A stretch of DNA of 64,000 bases from Platerodrilus igneus. Taxonomy: Eukaryota > Arthropoda > Insecta > Coleoptera > Lycidae. The notes below the pieces were generated by a model. That model was given only the letters and a program-made list of their open reading frames with translations. It did no database searches and was not told the origin of the DNA. Each line of letters starts with the position of its first letter. The stretch's first letter is position 1. The stretch spans positions 992,001-1,056,000 of the forward strand of contig JARFIW010000899.1 in the NCBI GenBank assembly GCA_036346225.1. The letters are read 5' to 3'. Below are positions 45,093-58,291 of the stretch, piece after piece. Both the position numbers and the translations under genes were made by a program.

Positions 45093-45324
45093 GCTCCAAG
45101 TGATACTTCAAGTTGCGGATTAATGACTCTAAGTAATACTCTAAGTCACTCGTCAATCCAAATTACGACGTTGATTCATTACTTCAATGGTTAAAATACT
45201 CTAAATACTGGGGTTGATACTTCAAATCATTGGGCAAACGATTCCAAGTTGCTGGTTAATACTTTAAAGTACTGGGTTAACATGCTAAGTTGCTGGTTAA
45301 CGATTCTAAGCTACTGAACAAATC
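45093..45324. repeat. Degenerate 21-bp minisatellite, about 11 units
   Basis: Units of the form CTAAGTTGCTGGTTAAYGATT, with start points marked by TCTAAG, TCCAAG or TTCAAG about every 20-22 bp. The best-kept units are at 45240-45310. Confidence 0.75.
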
Positions 45325-45949
45325 AAGGATCTGGGCCAGGAAGCTACAGCAAGAAAAAACAGGAGAAATAGAAGGTCAGAATTATTTATACCATGTTGTA
45401 TTTATAATTTTACATAATTTGTGTATTCAGAAGTGAGCGTAAAAGTTGCATGTGATTAAAATCCTTTTGTGTAAAAGGTCAACAAAAATTTGGTTGGTAC
45501 GTAGAATTATATTGAAGAAGAGAGATATTTCTTTGAACGTTCAACGAAACTATTCGTGGTAAGATACAATTGTTTTTGCTGGCTTTAATTGCTATAAAAA
45601 GGTGTAATTGTAAAGAGTTGATTCAATAGGAATATTTATTGTAATTTTAATTTAAAATTTCTATAAAAGCTAAATGATATTAAAAAGGGTGTAAATTTGT
45701 AAATTGTAATTTTATGTAGTTCATTATATAAGCTTTGGTGAATTTAGTTTGTCTTATTCGGAGATATTGAGTGTTAGAGAGGAGTGGGATAAATTCTATT
45801 ATCATATCGTCGTTCACTCTGTGCGGGTATCACTGAGCTAGTCGAGGTATTCATTTAATTGTGTTAATTTTAAATTATTTTAAAGACACAGAGAGGTGTC
45901 GATCAGCAGGCAATTGATCGTTGTAGATCTGGCGAAAGGCTATATCTTA
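45325..45949. other. AT-rich spacer, nothing recognised
   Basis: No gene or repeat motif seen. Confidence 0.5.
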
Positions 45950-48039
<2,090 letters not shown>

Positions 48040-48592
48040 TTATTAGGTCTTCAGTTCTGGAACTGATTAGACGCGTACCATCATTGTTGCCTATTCTGAA
48101 CTAACCTACAGATTTCCCTGAAATTTGTACGGTCTGCATCTATAACTATCTGATCTAGGTCAACATCTACCTCTTTTTTCCTATCTCTGCTTGTAATATA
48201 TCTCGTACTATTCCCCAAAAAATGCCTTAGAACGTATCCCTTTCCTTCTATTTACCCTATTTTTTTTGTTTTCCACAGATATCTCTATTCCTCTACTATA
48301 TCTATAATATATTTGGTGTTAACTTTGTCTGTCCATGCTATCATTCTTATACATCTAAAGCACAACATTCCAAAAGGCTTCAATCTCCTTCTGTCTGCTT
48401 TTCTTGCTGCCCCTATTTCGTAGACGTACTATGGTGTGCTCCACACATATGCTTTATAATTTTCTTCTTGTCTCCATTTTTGTAGTCTTTGAACATATCC
48501 GCTGTTTTTTTCTGTTAGATGCAGTTCGGCCACCTTCTATTGTTTTACAGTTATATATCCTATTTCCCTGACATTCAGTGGTATGTGAAGGG
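48040..48592 (-). mobile_element. LINE family A 3'-end plus linker, antisense
   Basis: The reverse complement matches 29088-29640: linker with CCTTCACATACCACTGAAT, then the LINE block around the conserved G-C-T-Y-A-Y-G/E-T-W region and the C-terminal tail, ending near 48040. It corresponds to the final unit of the tandem tail. Confidence 0.8.
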
Positions 48593-48869
48593 AGGCGTCG
48601 CAGTGGATCAATGTAGTAGGCGTAAGTCTACGGATCTCAAGGTCCTGAGTTCGAATCCCGACACGGTCGATTATTTGAAAAATGGCAGGTGAGCATTTTT
48701 CACTAAAATTACGCCCTCGTTCGGATGAGTATTGTCATGCACGCCAAATATCCTTACCTTGCTTGGAACAGCAAGGGTTTGGCAAAATTCCAAAAATTTT
48801 CCAGGTAAAAAACTCGCTTACTGGCCAATGTTGTGCCTTCGGGTGAAGCACTGGATTATCAAATTAAAG
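48593..48869 (+). mobile_element. SINE S copy joined to the LINE A linker
   Basis: B box GTTCGAATCCCG at about 48650, body and a diverged end (ATTATCAAATTAAAG). On its 5' side it meets the linker at exactly the base where the SINE at 28776-29073 meets its linker, in the same relative orientation. No target duplication on the 3' side. Confidence 0.85.
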
Positions 48870-49259
48870 GCTCAAAAAATTACAGGAGTTGTTCCAGGTT
48901 TGTCCACTGAACGATGTTGAAAAATAAAGAAGTTATTCCTCCAAAATTTTTGCTGTAGTTAAAAAAATTTCGGCAAGCTAATATAAATGTTATAAATTAA
49001 AAATTCTTCAAAAATTTAAAATTCTCGAAAATTCTACAGGTACATTCATCTTCATATCACAATAAATCGTGAAAAGTAAAAGTATTTTAAAAATGATCTC
49101 AGCACTAAAAGGTTTGAAAATCTATTTCTAATATACTGAACGTTGCAAAACATGGAGTGTTATGTGACGTGAAAAATTGTGGTAACTTTAGGTTCTGACA
49201 TAATTGTCAGTTAAAAAATGACACATCTACCGTTGTTTGTGGATTATATCTGCTGAATT
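48870..49259. other. AT-rich spacer
   Basis: No gene recognised. Confidence 0.5.
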
Positions 49260-49534
49260 ATAACTGTATATTATAATTTGGTAGAGAATACACAAGAACA
49301 AATACGCAAACGACAAAGAATCGCCGAACAAAACGCGAACGGGAATACACCATGGAATCGAACACAGGACGACGTAACACCTTTCACTGAGGACGAGATT
49401 AGACATGCTATTCGATCAAATAAAAACAAAAAGCTCCTGGGTCAGATGGGATCCAGGCAGAAATCACAAAGGAATTAAACACTAAACCCACACCGAAACT
49501 AACCAAACTTGTAATTTTAATATTTACCTACCGC
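49260..49534 (+). pseudogene. R1-clade RT fragment, N-terminal part
   Basis: A 66-codon frame with F-T-E-D-E-I-R-H-A-I-R-S-N-K-N-K-K, followed in a shifted frame by P-G-S-D-G-I-Q-A-E-I-T-K-E-L. This is the start of a LINE reverse transcriptase. It continues at 50936 after an insertion. Confidence 0.7.
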
Positions 49535-50935
49535 ATGAGGGTATCCAATTAACAATAAATAATAAATAACAAGACCTCTAACACCATCGTACCCTCACGT
49601 TTCGGGACGTTGCCTCGCAAGCTGCAGCAGTCGGTGAAGGGGGGGTTCATTAAACAAACACACTGAGACGAAAATTCGATTGTTTTATTGAACGAGCTAC
49701 TAACTAAAACTTCAACTAATTACATATGCATAACAAAATATAAAGTAAATAACCTTATGTACAAAAGGGCGCCACCATGGGAATTAAACGGCCCATGGAC
49801 CAATCGCGGTAATAGCTCTCGTCGCACTTTGTTCGTGGGCGATGAACCAAAATGGCAGAACAGAAAATAAGTCACTTATAGTCTCCGGCTAGCACAAACA
49901 CAACTTAACTAAACTTAACTAACAAACATATTTTGAATAGATACAGTTCTAGGTGTACACACCCCAATAACAAAAATTTATTAATGCTACCCTATTCTAA
50001 TTAACTTGCATAGTGCGACGACCCTTTTTAACCACGGGGTCATCTACACCATGAAAAATACGACCTTCTCAAGGGTCAAATAGTACCGTAACTTGACTTC
50101 GGGCCTGAGCTTTGCATTCTCAGGTAGTCTCGTGGATTAGTGATTAACGACCTCTGACACCGTCGAAACACAATATAATAGAAGACCCTTCTAAAACGAT
50201 GCGGTCTCCAAAGCAATAATAAAACGGATCAGTTTACTTGAACTGGGCATTCACCCGGAATTGTATTTTATGGAAGTCGACAAATACTGTTTTTAAACAA
50301 ATAACTGACTTATGCTGCATAACACAGCCTTGAGTTCATAGTAATATCACATATACTAATTACTTACTCATAGAAATAAATAACTTAAAACATAACGGCC
50401 CGCACTTGACTGCAGAGAAATAAACACATCACTAGTAACCGTTAGCTTTAACCTCTAACGCGTCTGAAATAAACAACCCCGATTCCCACCGGCTGGCCTC
50501 CTTATATACATTTTGGTTAATTGAAAAATAACCCTTTCTTGACGCTCTTACTCGGCTTAGGATGCGCCGGTCGTAAATCTTTAATTTTAATTAAAACTGT
50601 CAATGCCTAAGATAACCACAACCGTAGCTCTCAGAATTGATTTTAGTTGAGTGCTCAGCTAATTGAAAAATTGCTTCAGACCACCCTGACATAAATAGGA
50701 TCCTAAAGCATGATTGACATCTAATCATAGATATGGACTAATTTGACATGTTTAGTGCCCTTAAAGTAAGTGCCTTTAGAAAAATTGATTAACTCTCGGA
50801 TTAGATCTTTCTGGGAACTTCGCTGAGAAGCTACTTGGGTGATCCTGCAGCCGCTACAATTCTAATAATTAGCATGCTAAAATTAAACTAGAAACTAACT
50901 ATTTTTAGGAATACTAGAACTATTAGAGCTTATTA
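49535..50935. mobile_element. 1.4-kb insertion splitting the RT, possibly a solo LTR
   Basis: The RT is interrupted between T-K-L-V-I (49510-49520) and L-Y-N-E-C-L (about 50954). The insert has no coding frame. On the minus strand it carries TGTATATAAGGAGGCC near 50500, a TATA-like box, and CG-bearing promoter-like sequence. This suggests an LTR in minus orientation, but the termini and a target duplication could not be settled. Confidence 0.4.
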
Positions 50936-51520
50936 AAACAGTATGTTACAAACTGTACAATGAATGTCTAACACAAACAAAGTTTCCAAACTGCTGGAAG
51001 CAAGCATACGTAATCATACTCCCTAAAAACCGAGAAAAAGACCAGAAAAATCCGGGTTCATATCGCCCCATCTGCCTCCTCGACTCGCTTAGAAAAATAT
51101 TCGAGCGACTAATGTGTACAAGAATACAAGAACATCGGAAGACGAACGACATGCACCCGGCGCAGTGCGGATTTAGGCAAGAGCGACCAACCGAAGACGC
51201 CGTAAACAAAGCTATAAACCCTGCAACCACTTCATATAGAAAATACGTGGTCCTAAACATGATAGATATAGAAGGAGCCTTCAACAACCTATGATGGCCA
51301 ACACTGTTCCATAGGTTAATCGAAATTCATTGTCCAAAACAATCATCATACCTTCAGAAGCTATTGCCAAGATAGATTTGTAACGCTGTCTGGTACTGAA
51401 AACATTACAAAATCAATCACCACGGGGTTCCCACAGGGGTCAGTCTGCGGTTCCATGTTTTGGGACATTGCGACTGAAGAGCTTTTGGAGCAGCTGGAAA
51501 CCGCAAATGAACACCTATTA
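50936..51520 (+). pseudogene. R1-clade RT fragment, central part
   Basis: Contains L-Y-N-E-C-L-T, P-G-S-Y-R-P-I-C-L-L-D-S-L (about 51057-51095), Q-C-G-F-R-Q-E-R-P-T-E-D-A-V, MIDIEGAFNNL at about 51261-51294 with the first catalytic Asp region, then in a shifted frame G-F-P-Q-G-S-V-C-G-S-M-F-W-D. Ends before the FADD box. A different element from the R1-like LINE at 12.8 kb, judged by wording. Confidence 0.8.
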
Positions 51521-52142
51521 GCATTAGAATACTAACATTAGTAGGATAAGGACTCAATACTAACCATCTAACCTAAAAATACAAATAAATAAAATAAACA
51601 GAAGAAAATACAAACTATATTCGTAATTGCTTTAAAAAATCTAACATTAGCTTCAGTAACATGTTTATTTCTCCTATTTTGTAGCGCAACTAAAAACTAC
51701 TATTGCGGAAATGCTCTGGCAACATAATTATAACACACCGGCACGACAATAAGCACATATACACGCACAGGCACACACACCCACACACATACACAACAGA
51801 GACTGTACGTAGTCTCCCTGGTTTCCGGCTGCTGAAGGCCAGGACACGTACAGGAATGCAAACTTCTCGGTTACTGATTTCCGGTTGCCGACGGCTGGAA
51901 ACCTGGAGAGGGAAGCAATCTCAAGGACATCACCACGACAAAATCACAAGCACACACATACATGTAAACACACACACACACCATTATAGCACACCGGCAC
52001 GACAATACACATACATATACGAACGCACGTATGCAAATAATATTAGACTAACCAATACAACTTAAGGTAACAAATAATCCGGGTAGATTTCTTAGGAGTA
52101 ACAGGTTTGTTGTAATTTTTAGGTATCAGACTAATTATAACG
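51521..52142. repeat. CA-rich simple repeats and a short direct repeat
   Basis: CA-rich tracts lie at 51755-51800 and 51947-51985. ACACCGGCACGACAATA occurs at about 51736 and again at about 51989, with a CA tract next to each. The frame over them (51703-52065) is a repeat artefact. Confidence 0.7.
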
Positions 52143-52702
52143 AGTTATTTATCTCCCAATCTTTATATGTACAAATAAATAGGAATTATTAAAAAATTAT
52201 AAAGAAAACTTAAGTTAAATGCAACATTGTATTTCAAGAATCAATACAGAAAGATTACTGAAAATTCACAAGCAAGTTGTGAGAACGGATGTAATACATT
52301 GTATTCCAGACGTAAGTGATACTGGAGGTGCAGGTCACAGACGGTTAAAAAACCGCGATTACTTAGAAATTAAGATTGTTACATTGTATAATGAATAGAA
52401 TTAAGAAATATGCAGACATGAGCTCTGCAAGTACCCACAGACATGTGACGGGCAGAGACAACATAAATACCCCGGGAGCCCCAAGAACATTAATCAGTCT
52501 TCAGTATTTCAACTTTAACATTGCCGTTTGCTTAGGGTATTTGCCCCTATTAAACTCCAATTATTATTTAATTTTCGATTTAGTATAAATCAATCAAGTT
52601 AGTCAAAATTCAATTGTAATTTCTGTTTAACCAAATAAATTGTTACAAAAAGTTTTGGAAGAAGTTTTTAAAAAGACCACTCCGAATGCCCGAAACGTAA
52701 CT
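52143..52702 (+). repeat. 5' LTR of the provirus
   Basis: Aligns with 57734-58291 with mostly single-base differences. TTTATATG near 52161 is not a clear TATA box. Ends CGAAACGTAACT. Confidence 0.9.
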
Positions 52703-52719
52703 GGCGCAGTCGTACGGAT
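52702..52719 (+). promoter_or_regulatory. Primer-binding site, serine-tRNA type
   Basis: TGGCGCAGTCGTACGGAT, overlapping the last LTR base, corresponds to the PBS of 17.6/297-type elements except for one or two bases. Confidence 0.85.
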
Positions 52720-54252
52720 CCAGAAAGGCACCACGAATCCAAAAATCGGAGAACTGGTGACCAAGAATTTCAATTCCCAATGTGGAAGAACCCAAACAAA
52801 GTTAGGCGAGGTACAAGAATCGATCGAATCCAACCAAACAAATTTAGACGAGGTACAAAAATTCACCGAGCCCAAAGAAACAAAACATGGCCAAAGTACA
52901 AAAATCTAACGACAGAAAACAAATGAAAACGACGATGAAAATTATGTAAGTTCATTTTTCTAAACCAATTTATTCTTTTTATAAATTTATTGATGCTAGC
53001 TAGTAAGAGAAAAAATTTTGTTTTTATGTATGTACAGTTTTTTTTAATTATCGTAATTTATGCCATTTTATGAAAATAATTTACTTATTTATTAAGAGAA
53101 ATTATTTTATGACGAGAACTTATTTTGAAGCAAGAGAATGAATTTTAAACATGAGAACCGAAAAGACGCATTTATATACGCAATTATTAGTCTAAATTAT
53201 TAGTAAGTATTTTAATACGAAACAAAAACGAATTCAATTCAGCAAGTCTGAAACAATAAAAATAGAACGCAATTAATTTTACCATTTTAACACCGAAAGT
53301 TTAAGGTATAAAACGCAATTCTTATAAACAATTAATTACAGAAACGACGTATTAAAAGTTTAACGTTCAACAATTTTTATAATTAAACACCTAGTGTATA
53401 ATTGTAGAAACATCTTCGTAACCTATTATTAAACTAACTCAGTAAAGTACAAATTTAAAACGCGATTACCATACCGAAAACCCTCACTGAATAAAATCAT
53501 TCACTCATCGCAACTTTATAAAAAGCTATAATTTCATTACTGAAAAGACTCATTCAAACGTGACATATTTTATGATTAAATATTTTTTCAGCACGAAGAT
53601 ATCTAGTTATACAAAAGCATTACGCAATTTATTTAAATTTATCACCAAGACTAAAAATAAAACCTTTCAGGAAACTTAAAACTTATAGTTTAAACAATTT
53701 TATTGTATAAACTATAAAGGAAACATTGAACAAAACGAGTGACTGAAAACTTGCAACTTTATAATTAAACATTCAAGGTAACTAGACAATACAATTAAAA
53801 GGAAGCATTTTACACACTTATCAATATAACACCTACGGAGACGAGATAATTAAAGCAGACGCAATTAATCAACAGAATTGAAATAAATAAAATCGCAACT
53901 GGCGCAAAACGTACAAAGTATAACGCAATTACTGCAAAAAGTTATTATCCACATAAAAACCTTTCGGAAAATTTAAACCTGCGACAACCATAATATCCGC
54001 GAAATATAAAAATATACGAATCCAAGGCTACAGCAATTAACCAAACATTACCAAACACAAATTTCTCAATTTAATTATAATACCGTATAACTACGTATAA
54101 AAAATAAGTAAAGCGCGTATTTAAATAACCCAATACAATCCAAACTGAAAAGTAACAATATAAATCGAAAACTAAATCTCAATTTATACAAAAATTTGAA
54201 ATTAATTAAAACCGAAAGTAAGTATTAATTATTAGAACAACCCTTAATAATC
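52720..54252 (+). other. Long AT-rich leader of the provirus
   Basis: About 1.5 kb between PBS and gag. A 89-codon frame (52640-52909) starts in the LTR and crosses the PBS; it holds two similar Glu/Gln/Thr-rich repeats but no domain. Otherwise strongly AT-rich without frames. Confidence 0.6.
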
Positions 54253-54681
54253 ATGAGTTCAGATATGAAAATTTACATCGAAAGCATATCTCAATTCAAC
54301 GGAGACCAGGCGCTTCTAGGAAATTTCATTACCCCGTGTGAAATATTTTTGAAAACCTTTTACAAACCAGGAGATAACGAAAGCAATGTTCTACTTTTAC
54401 GCCTAATGATAAGTAAACTAACCGGAAGAGCACTAACGCTAATAGCCAGCCGAGACGATTTACAACAGTGGAAAGATTTTAAACGCATACTGATAGCATA
54501 TTTAGGCGACCAAGGCAACATCAAATGTTTTATCCGCGATCTAATATACCTTAGAATGGAAATTAATCAATCCCCGTATCAATTCGGAATGAAATGCCAA
54601 GACGTAAGAAGTTTAATTCAAACAAAATTAAAAATCGAAGAATCCGACCAAAATATTCGCCTACTCAAGACAAAAATGTAG
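54253..54681 (+). pseudogene. gag, N-terminal capsid part
   Basis: A 142-codon frame from an ATG. It includes I-S-Q-F-N-G-D near residue 13 and L-I-A-Y-L-G-D-Q-G near residue 85, a helical capsid-like pattern of the 17.6/297 Gag type. It ends early with a TAG; a frame 54594-54815 continues in another register, with acidic sequence. No zinc knuckle or protease follows, so the gag C-terminus and protease are deleted. Confidence 0.75.
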
Positions 54682-54829
54682 AAGAATTGAGCTTTAATGA
54701 AATGGAAATAGATGAAAATTTAAAAAACGATTACAACCCCATAGAACATGACAAAATGTTAAGAGAAAATTTAAGTAACATTCGCTCCAATACCGACATT
54801 AACAAAAAAAGGTGAAAGCAATTAAAAAT

Positions 54830-56452
54830 TTATACTTTGAATACCGCGATATATCCCATTGTGAAGGAATACCCTTAACCTTTACCAATACCGTTAAACA
54901 CAATATAGAACTAACAGACAACAAGCTAATTTATACAAAAGCACACTACCTCAGGCAAGCCAAGAAGAAGCCGATAGACAAGTAGCAGACCTACTAAACC
55001 AAGATATCATACAACACTCCAACTTACCATGGAGCGGCCCCGTATTAATAATACTGAAGAAATTAGACGCCTCTGGCAAACGAAAATATCGAATAGTAAT
55101 AGACTACAGAAAGCTAAACGAAAAAACGTAGACGACAAACATCCACTACCCAATATCACCGAAATTTTAAACAAATTAGGAAAGTGTCAATATTTATCAA
55201 CAATAGACCTCGCCTTAGGATATTACAAAATAGAAATGGACAAGAAAGACACAGCAAAAACCGCATTTGGCACACCTAGAGGACATTATGAATATAAACG
55301 AATGCAATTTGGACTGAAGAATGCACCCTCCACTTTTCAACGAGTAATGACAATATTTTACGAGGAATACACAACGAGAAATGTCACGTGTATTTAGACG
55401 ACATCATAGTATATTCAACATCACTGGTAGAATACATAGAAAGACTAAGAGAAGTATTTGAAAGACTACGAAACGCACATTTTAAAGTTCAACTAGACAA
55501 AAGCAAATTTTTACAGAAAGAAGTATCAGTTTTAGGACATATAACAACTTTTCAAGGAGTTATGTCAAACCCCGATAAAACGAACGCAGTATTAAATTAC
55601 CCCTTACACAAAACTAATAAAGAAATTAAAGGATTTTTAAAACTTAGTGGTTATTGCCGCAAATTTATTAAAGGTTACGCACAGATAACCAAGCCCCTGA
55701 CAAATTGTTTAAGAAAAGGAAATAAAATTAAACCCACCCCAGAATTCATTAAAGTCGTAGAGAAAATTAAATGTATACTCACGAATCACCCTGTATTAGA
55801 ATACCCAGATTTTTCAAAACTATTTATATTGACAACTGACGCATCAAATGTAGCACTAGGCGCAGTATTGAACCAAGGAAAAGAAATACAGTACAATATA
55901 GAAAGAATTATTAGCCATAATCTGGGCAACGAAATATTTTAGACCACACCTTTACGGACGACAATTCTATTTATACACCGACCATAGACCATTAGTATGG
56001 CTATGCAAACTCAAAGAATCAAACTCAAAATTAGAACGATGGAGAATCAGACTAGAAGAGTACGATTACGAAATTATATACAAAAAAGGAACTTATAATA
56101 ATAACGTAGACGCCCTAAGTAGAATACAGCTCAACCCACTAGAAACGGAATCAATTATAGGTAACGTAGACGAGACAGAAGTAAGAGAAGACCCAGAAGA
56201 GATAGACACCATACATTCGACACAGAATGAAGAGCCAAAAATCACAATTAAAATTTTAAACGAAACGATCGATATAAAACCAAATCAATTTATAATTACC
56301 GAAGTTTTAATCAACCCCAATCCCGCAAAATATACGAAAATAGACAATAAAAAAAATATACCAAATTCAAATAACCAAGGTGGAACGGACAACGACGTAT
56401 TAATTGAAAACCAAAACGATATAAAACCATTGTTAGCAACCAAATATCTCTA
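54830..56452 (+). pseudogene. pol: reverse transcriptase and RNase H, integrase absent
   Basis: RT: fingers near 55085-55110 ([11 protein letters not shown] in one frame), [10 protein letters not shown] (about 55197), [13 protein letters not shown] (about 55302), catalytic Y-L-D-D at 55388 with a frame change just before it. Thumb V-L-G-H-I, then RNase H: T-T-D-A-S-N-V-A-L-G-A-V (about 55835), Y-T-D-H-R-P-L-V-W-L (about 55975), N-V-D-A-L-S-R (about 56107). A linker follows and the frame stops at about 56450, where env-type sequence begins. No H-H-C-C or D-D-E integrase motif is present. Confidence 0.85.
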
Positions 56453-57696
56453 ACCCAATCAACTATAATAAAATTCAATGATACGTTAAGATAGCTAGTA
56501 AGAAATCAAGACAGTATAGCCAATAGAATACAAACCCTTGAAACTAACATGCAAACTACCATGTTTGGAATGCGAGACTTATTTAGATTCAATACAATAC
56601 TCACTCAAATAATATCCACCCTTATTTTAATCCAAAAATTTTTAGCCACATTAGAAAACGCTGTAACATTTGCAAAATTAAATACATTATACTTTAGTAT
56701 CATAGAACCAAGTGACATTAAAAGAATTATTAAGAATTAGATCATTTATAACCAATAGTAAACTACCCTTTGATTTAATATAAGCAAACATTCTATTTGA
56801 AAAAATAGCTATAGTGAAAGGCTATGTAAAGAATAAATAAATCACATTTTTAATAGAAATTCCCATAGTAGAAAGTAACAATTATAATTATTATCATTTA
56901 TTTGCTTTTATAATGAAAATTACTAGCATGTATCAAGTTATCACACCCAAAACCAAGGTCCTATCCTTAAATGAACTCAGATATGGTTACACAAACAAAA
57001 AATGTAACAAAGTAACGTCAAACCAATATTTATGCCAATCATTAACCACAACAACTATCCAAAAAGACAGCCCTTGCGAAGTACAATTATTAAAATTTTC
57101 AAATTATTATGACAACTGTAAAGCCAAACCCGTACAAATCACCAATATGAAGATTCAAAAAGTTACAGAAAACAAATGGATTGCCGTATTTCCAACAGAA
57201 GTTATAGCAACCGCACATTGCAATCAAGACGAGAACAATTTAGCATTAACCGGAAGCAAAGTAATCACCCTTAAAGAAGACTTATTTAAAATTAAAAAAC
57301 GAAATCATCAGAGTATATCAAGACCCCACAGTAACCAAGAAATTCGCCAATTTACCCGAATTACAATTCAAAATAACACAACCCGAAGATGAAGAAATAA
57401 TCAAGAAACCCATGCAACTAGCACACCTAGACTTAGACGATCTCAACCACGCCATGAAACTAATGGACAATTATAAAGAACACTTGAGTGAGTTAAAAGT
57501 GCCGAAATTACACTACCATAATATAAGCGTTTGGACAATTGTATTAATTATTTTAATTATTTTGTTAATCATGTATGTATTTTACAAAATGTATCTTAGG
57601 CATAAAAATAAAGAAAGCAATTTTAGACATAAGGAAACAAAGGTAAATAAAGAAACAATAGATGTGCCCTTAGGGACAATGAATTTTAAAAATTAG
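56453..57696 (+). pseudogene. env-like membrane protein, fragmented
   Basis: Three frames (56549-56740, 56913-57392, 57412-57696) with stops and shifts between them. The first resembles the helical region of errantiviral Env, with I-T-F-A-K-L-N-like wording (here V-T-F-A-K-L-N). The second has several Cys, as in an ectodomain. The third has a single strong membrane segment (VWTIVLIILIILLIMYVFY, about 57529-57590) and a basic tail of about 35 residues. No signal peptide or furin site is visible, so the N-terminal part is probably lost. Broken and not expected to work. Confidence 0.75.
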
Positions 57697-57733
57697 GCAA
57701 AGAAAGCCTTAATTTTTCATTTACGTCGGGAGG

Positions 57734-58291
57734 AGTTATGTATCCCTCAATCTATATATGTACAAATAAATAGGAAGTCTTAGAAAATTATAAAGACAAC
57801 TTAAGTTAAATGCAACATTGTATTTCAAGGATAAATACAGAAAGGTTATTGAAAGTTCACAAGCAAGTTGTGAGAACGGATGTAGTACATTGTATTCCAG
57901 ACGTAAGTGATACTGTAGGTGCAGGTCACAGACGGTTAAGAAACCGCGATTACTTAGAAATTAAGATTGTTACATTGTATAATAAATAGAATTAAGAATA
58001 AGCAGACATGGGCTCTGCAAGTTCCCACAGACATATGAGGGGCAGGGACAACATAATTACCCCGGGAGCTCCAAGACCATCAGTCAATTTTGAGTATTTT
58101 AGCTTTAACATTATCGTTTGTTTAGGCAACTCTCCTTTATTAAACTCCAATTATTATTTAATTTTCGACTTAGTATAAAACAATCCAGTTTGTCAAAATT
58201 CAATTGTAATTTCTATTTAACCAAATAAATTGTTACAAGAAGATTTGGAAGAAGGTTTTAAAAGACCGCTCCCAAAGCCCGAAACGTAACT
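57734..58291 (+). repeat. 3' LTR of the provirus
   Basis: Preceded by a short purine run (GGGAGG). Same termini as the 5' LTR; differs at scattered single bases and small indels, so the insertion is not recent but not very old either. Confidence 0.9.

Larger units (their letters stand above)
52143..58291 (+). mobile_element. Errantivirus-like provirus (17.6/297 group), 6.15 kb
   Basis: LTRs of 560 and 558 bp with AGTTA...TAACT termini, perfect 4-bp target duplication AACG (52139-52142 and 58292-58295), serine-tRNA-type primer-binding site, partial gag, RT plus RNase H, and an env-like region. This layout and the AGT...ACT termini are those of insect errantiviruses. Protease and integrase are not seen, and the whole is shorter than the usual 7-7.5 kb. 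An old endogenous copy, broken by stops. Confidence 0.9.

Noticed and set aside
51703..52065. 120-codon reading frame rich in Thr and His
   Set aside because: It follows CA-rich simple repeats and has no domain.
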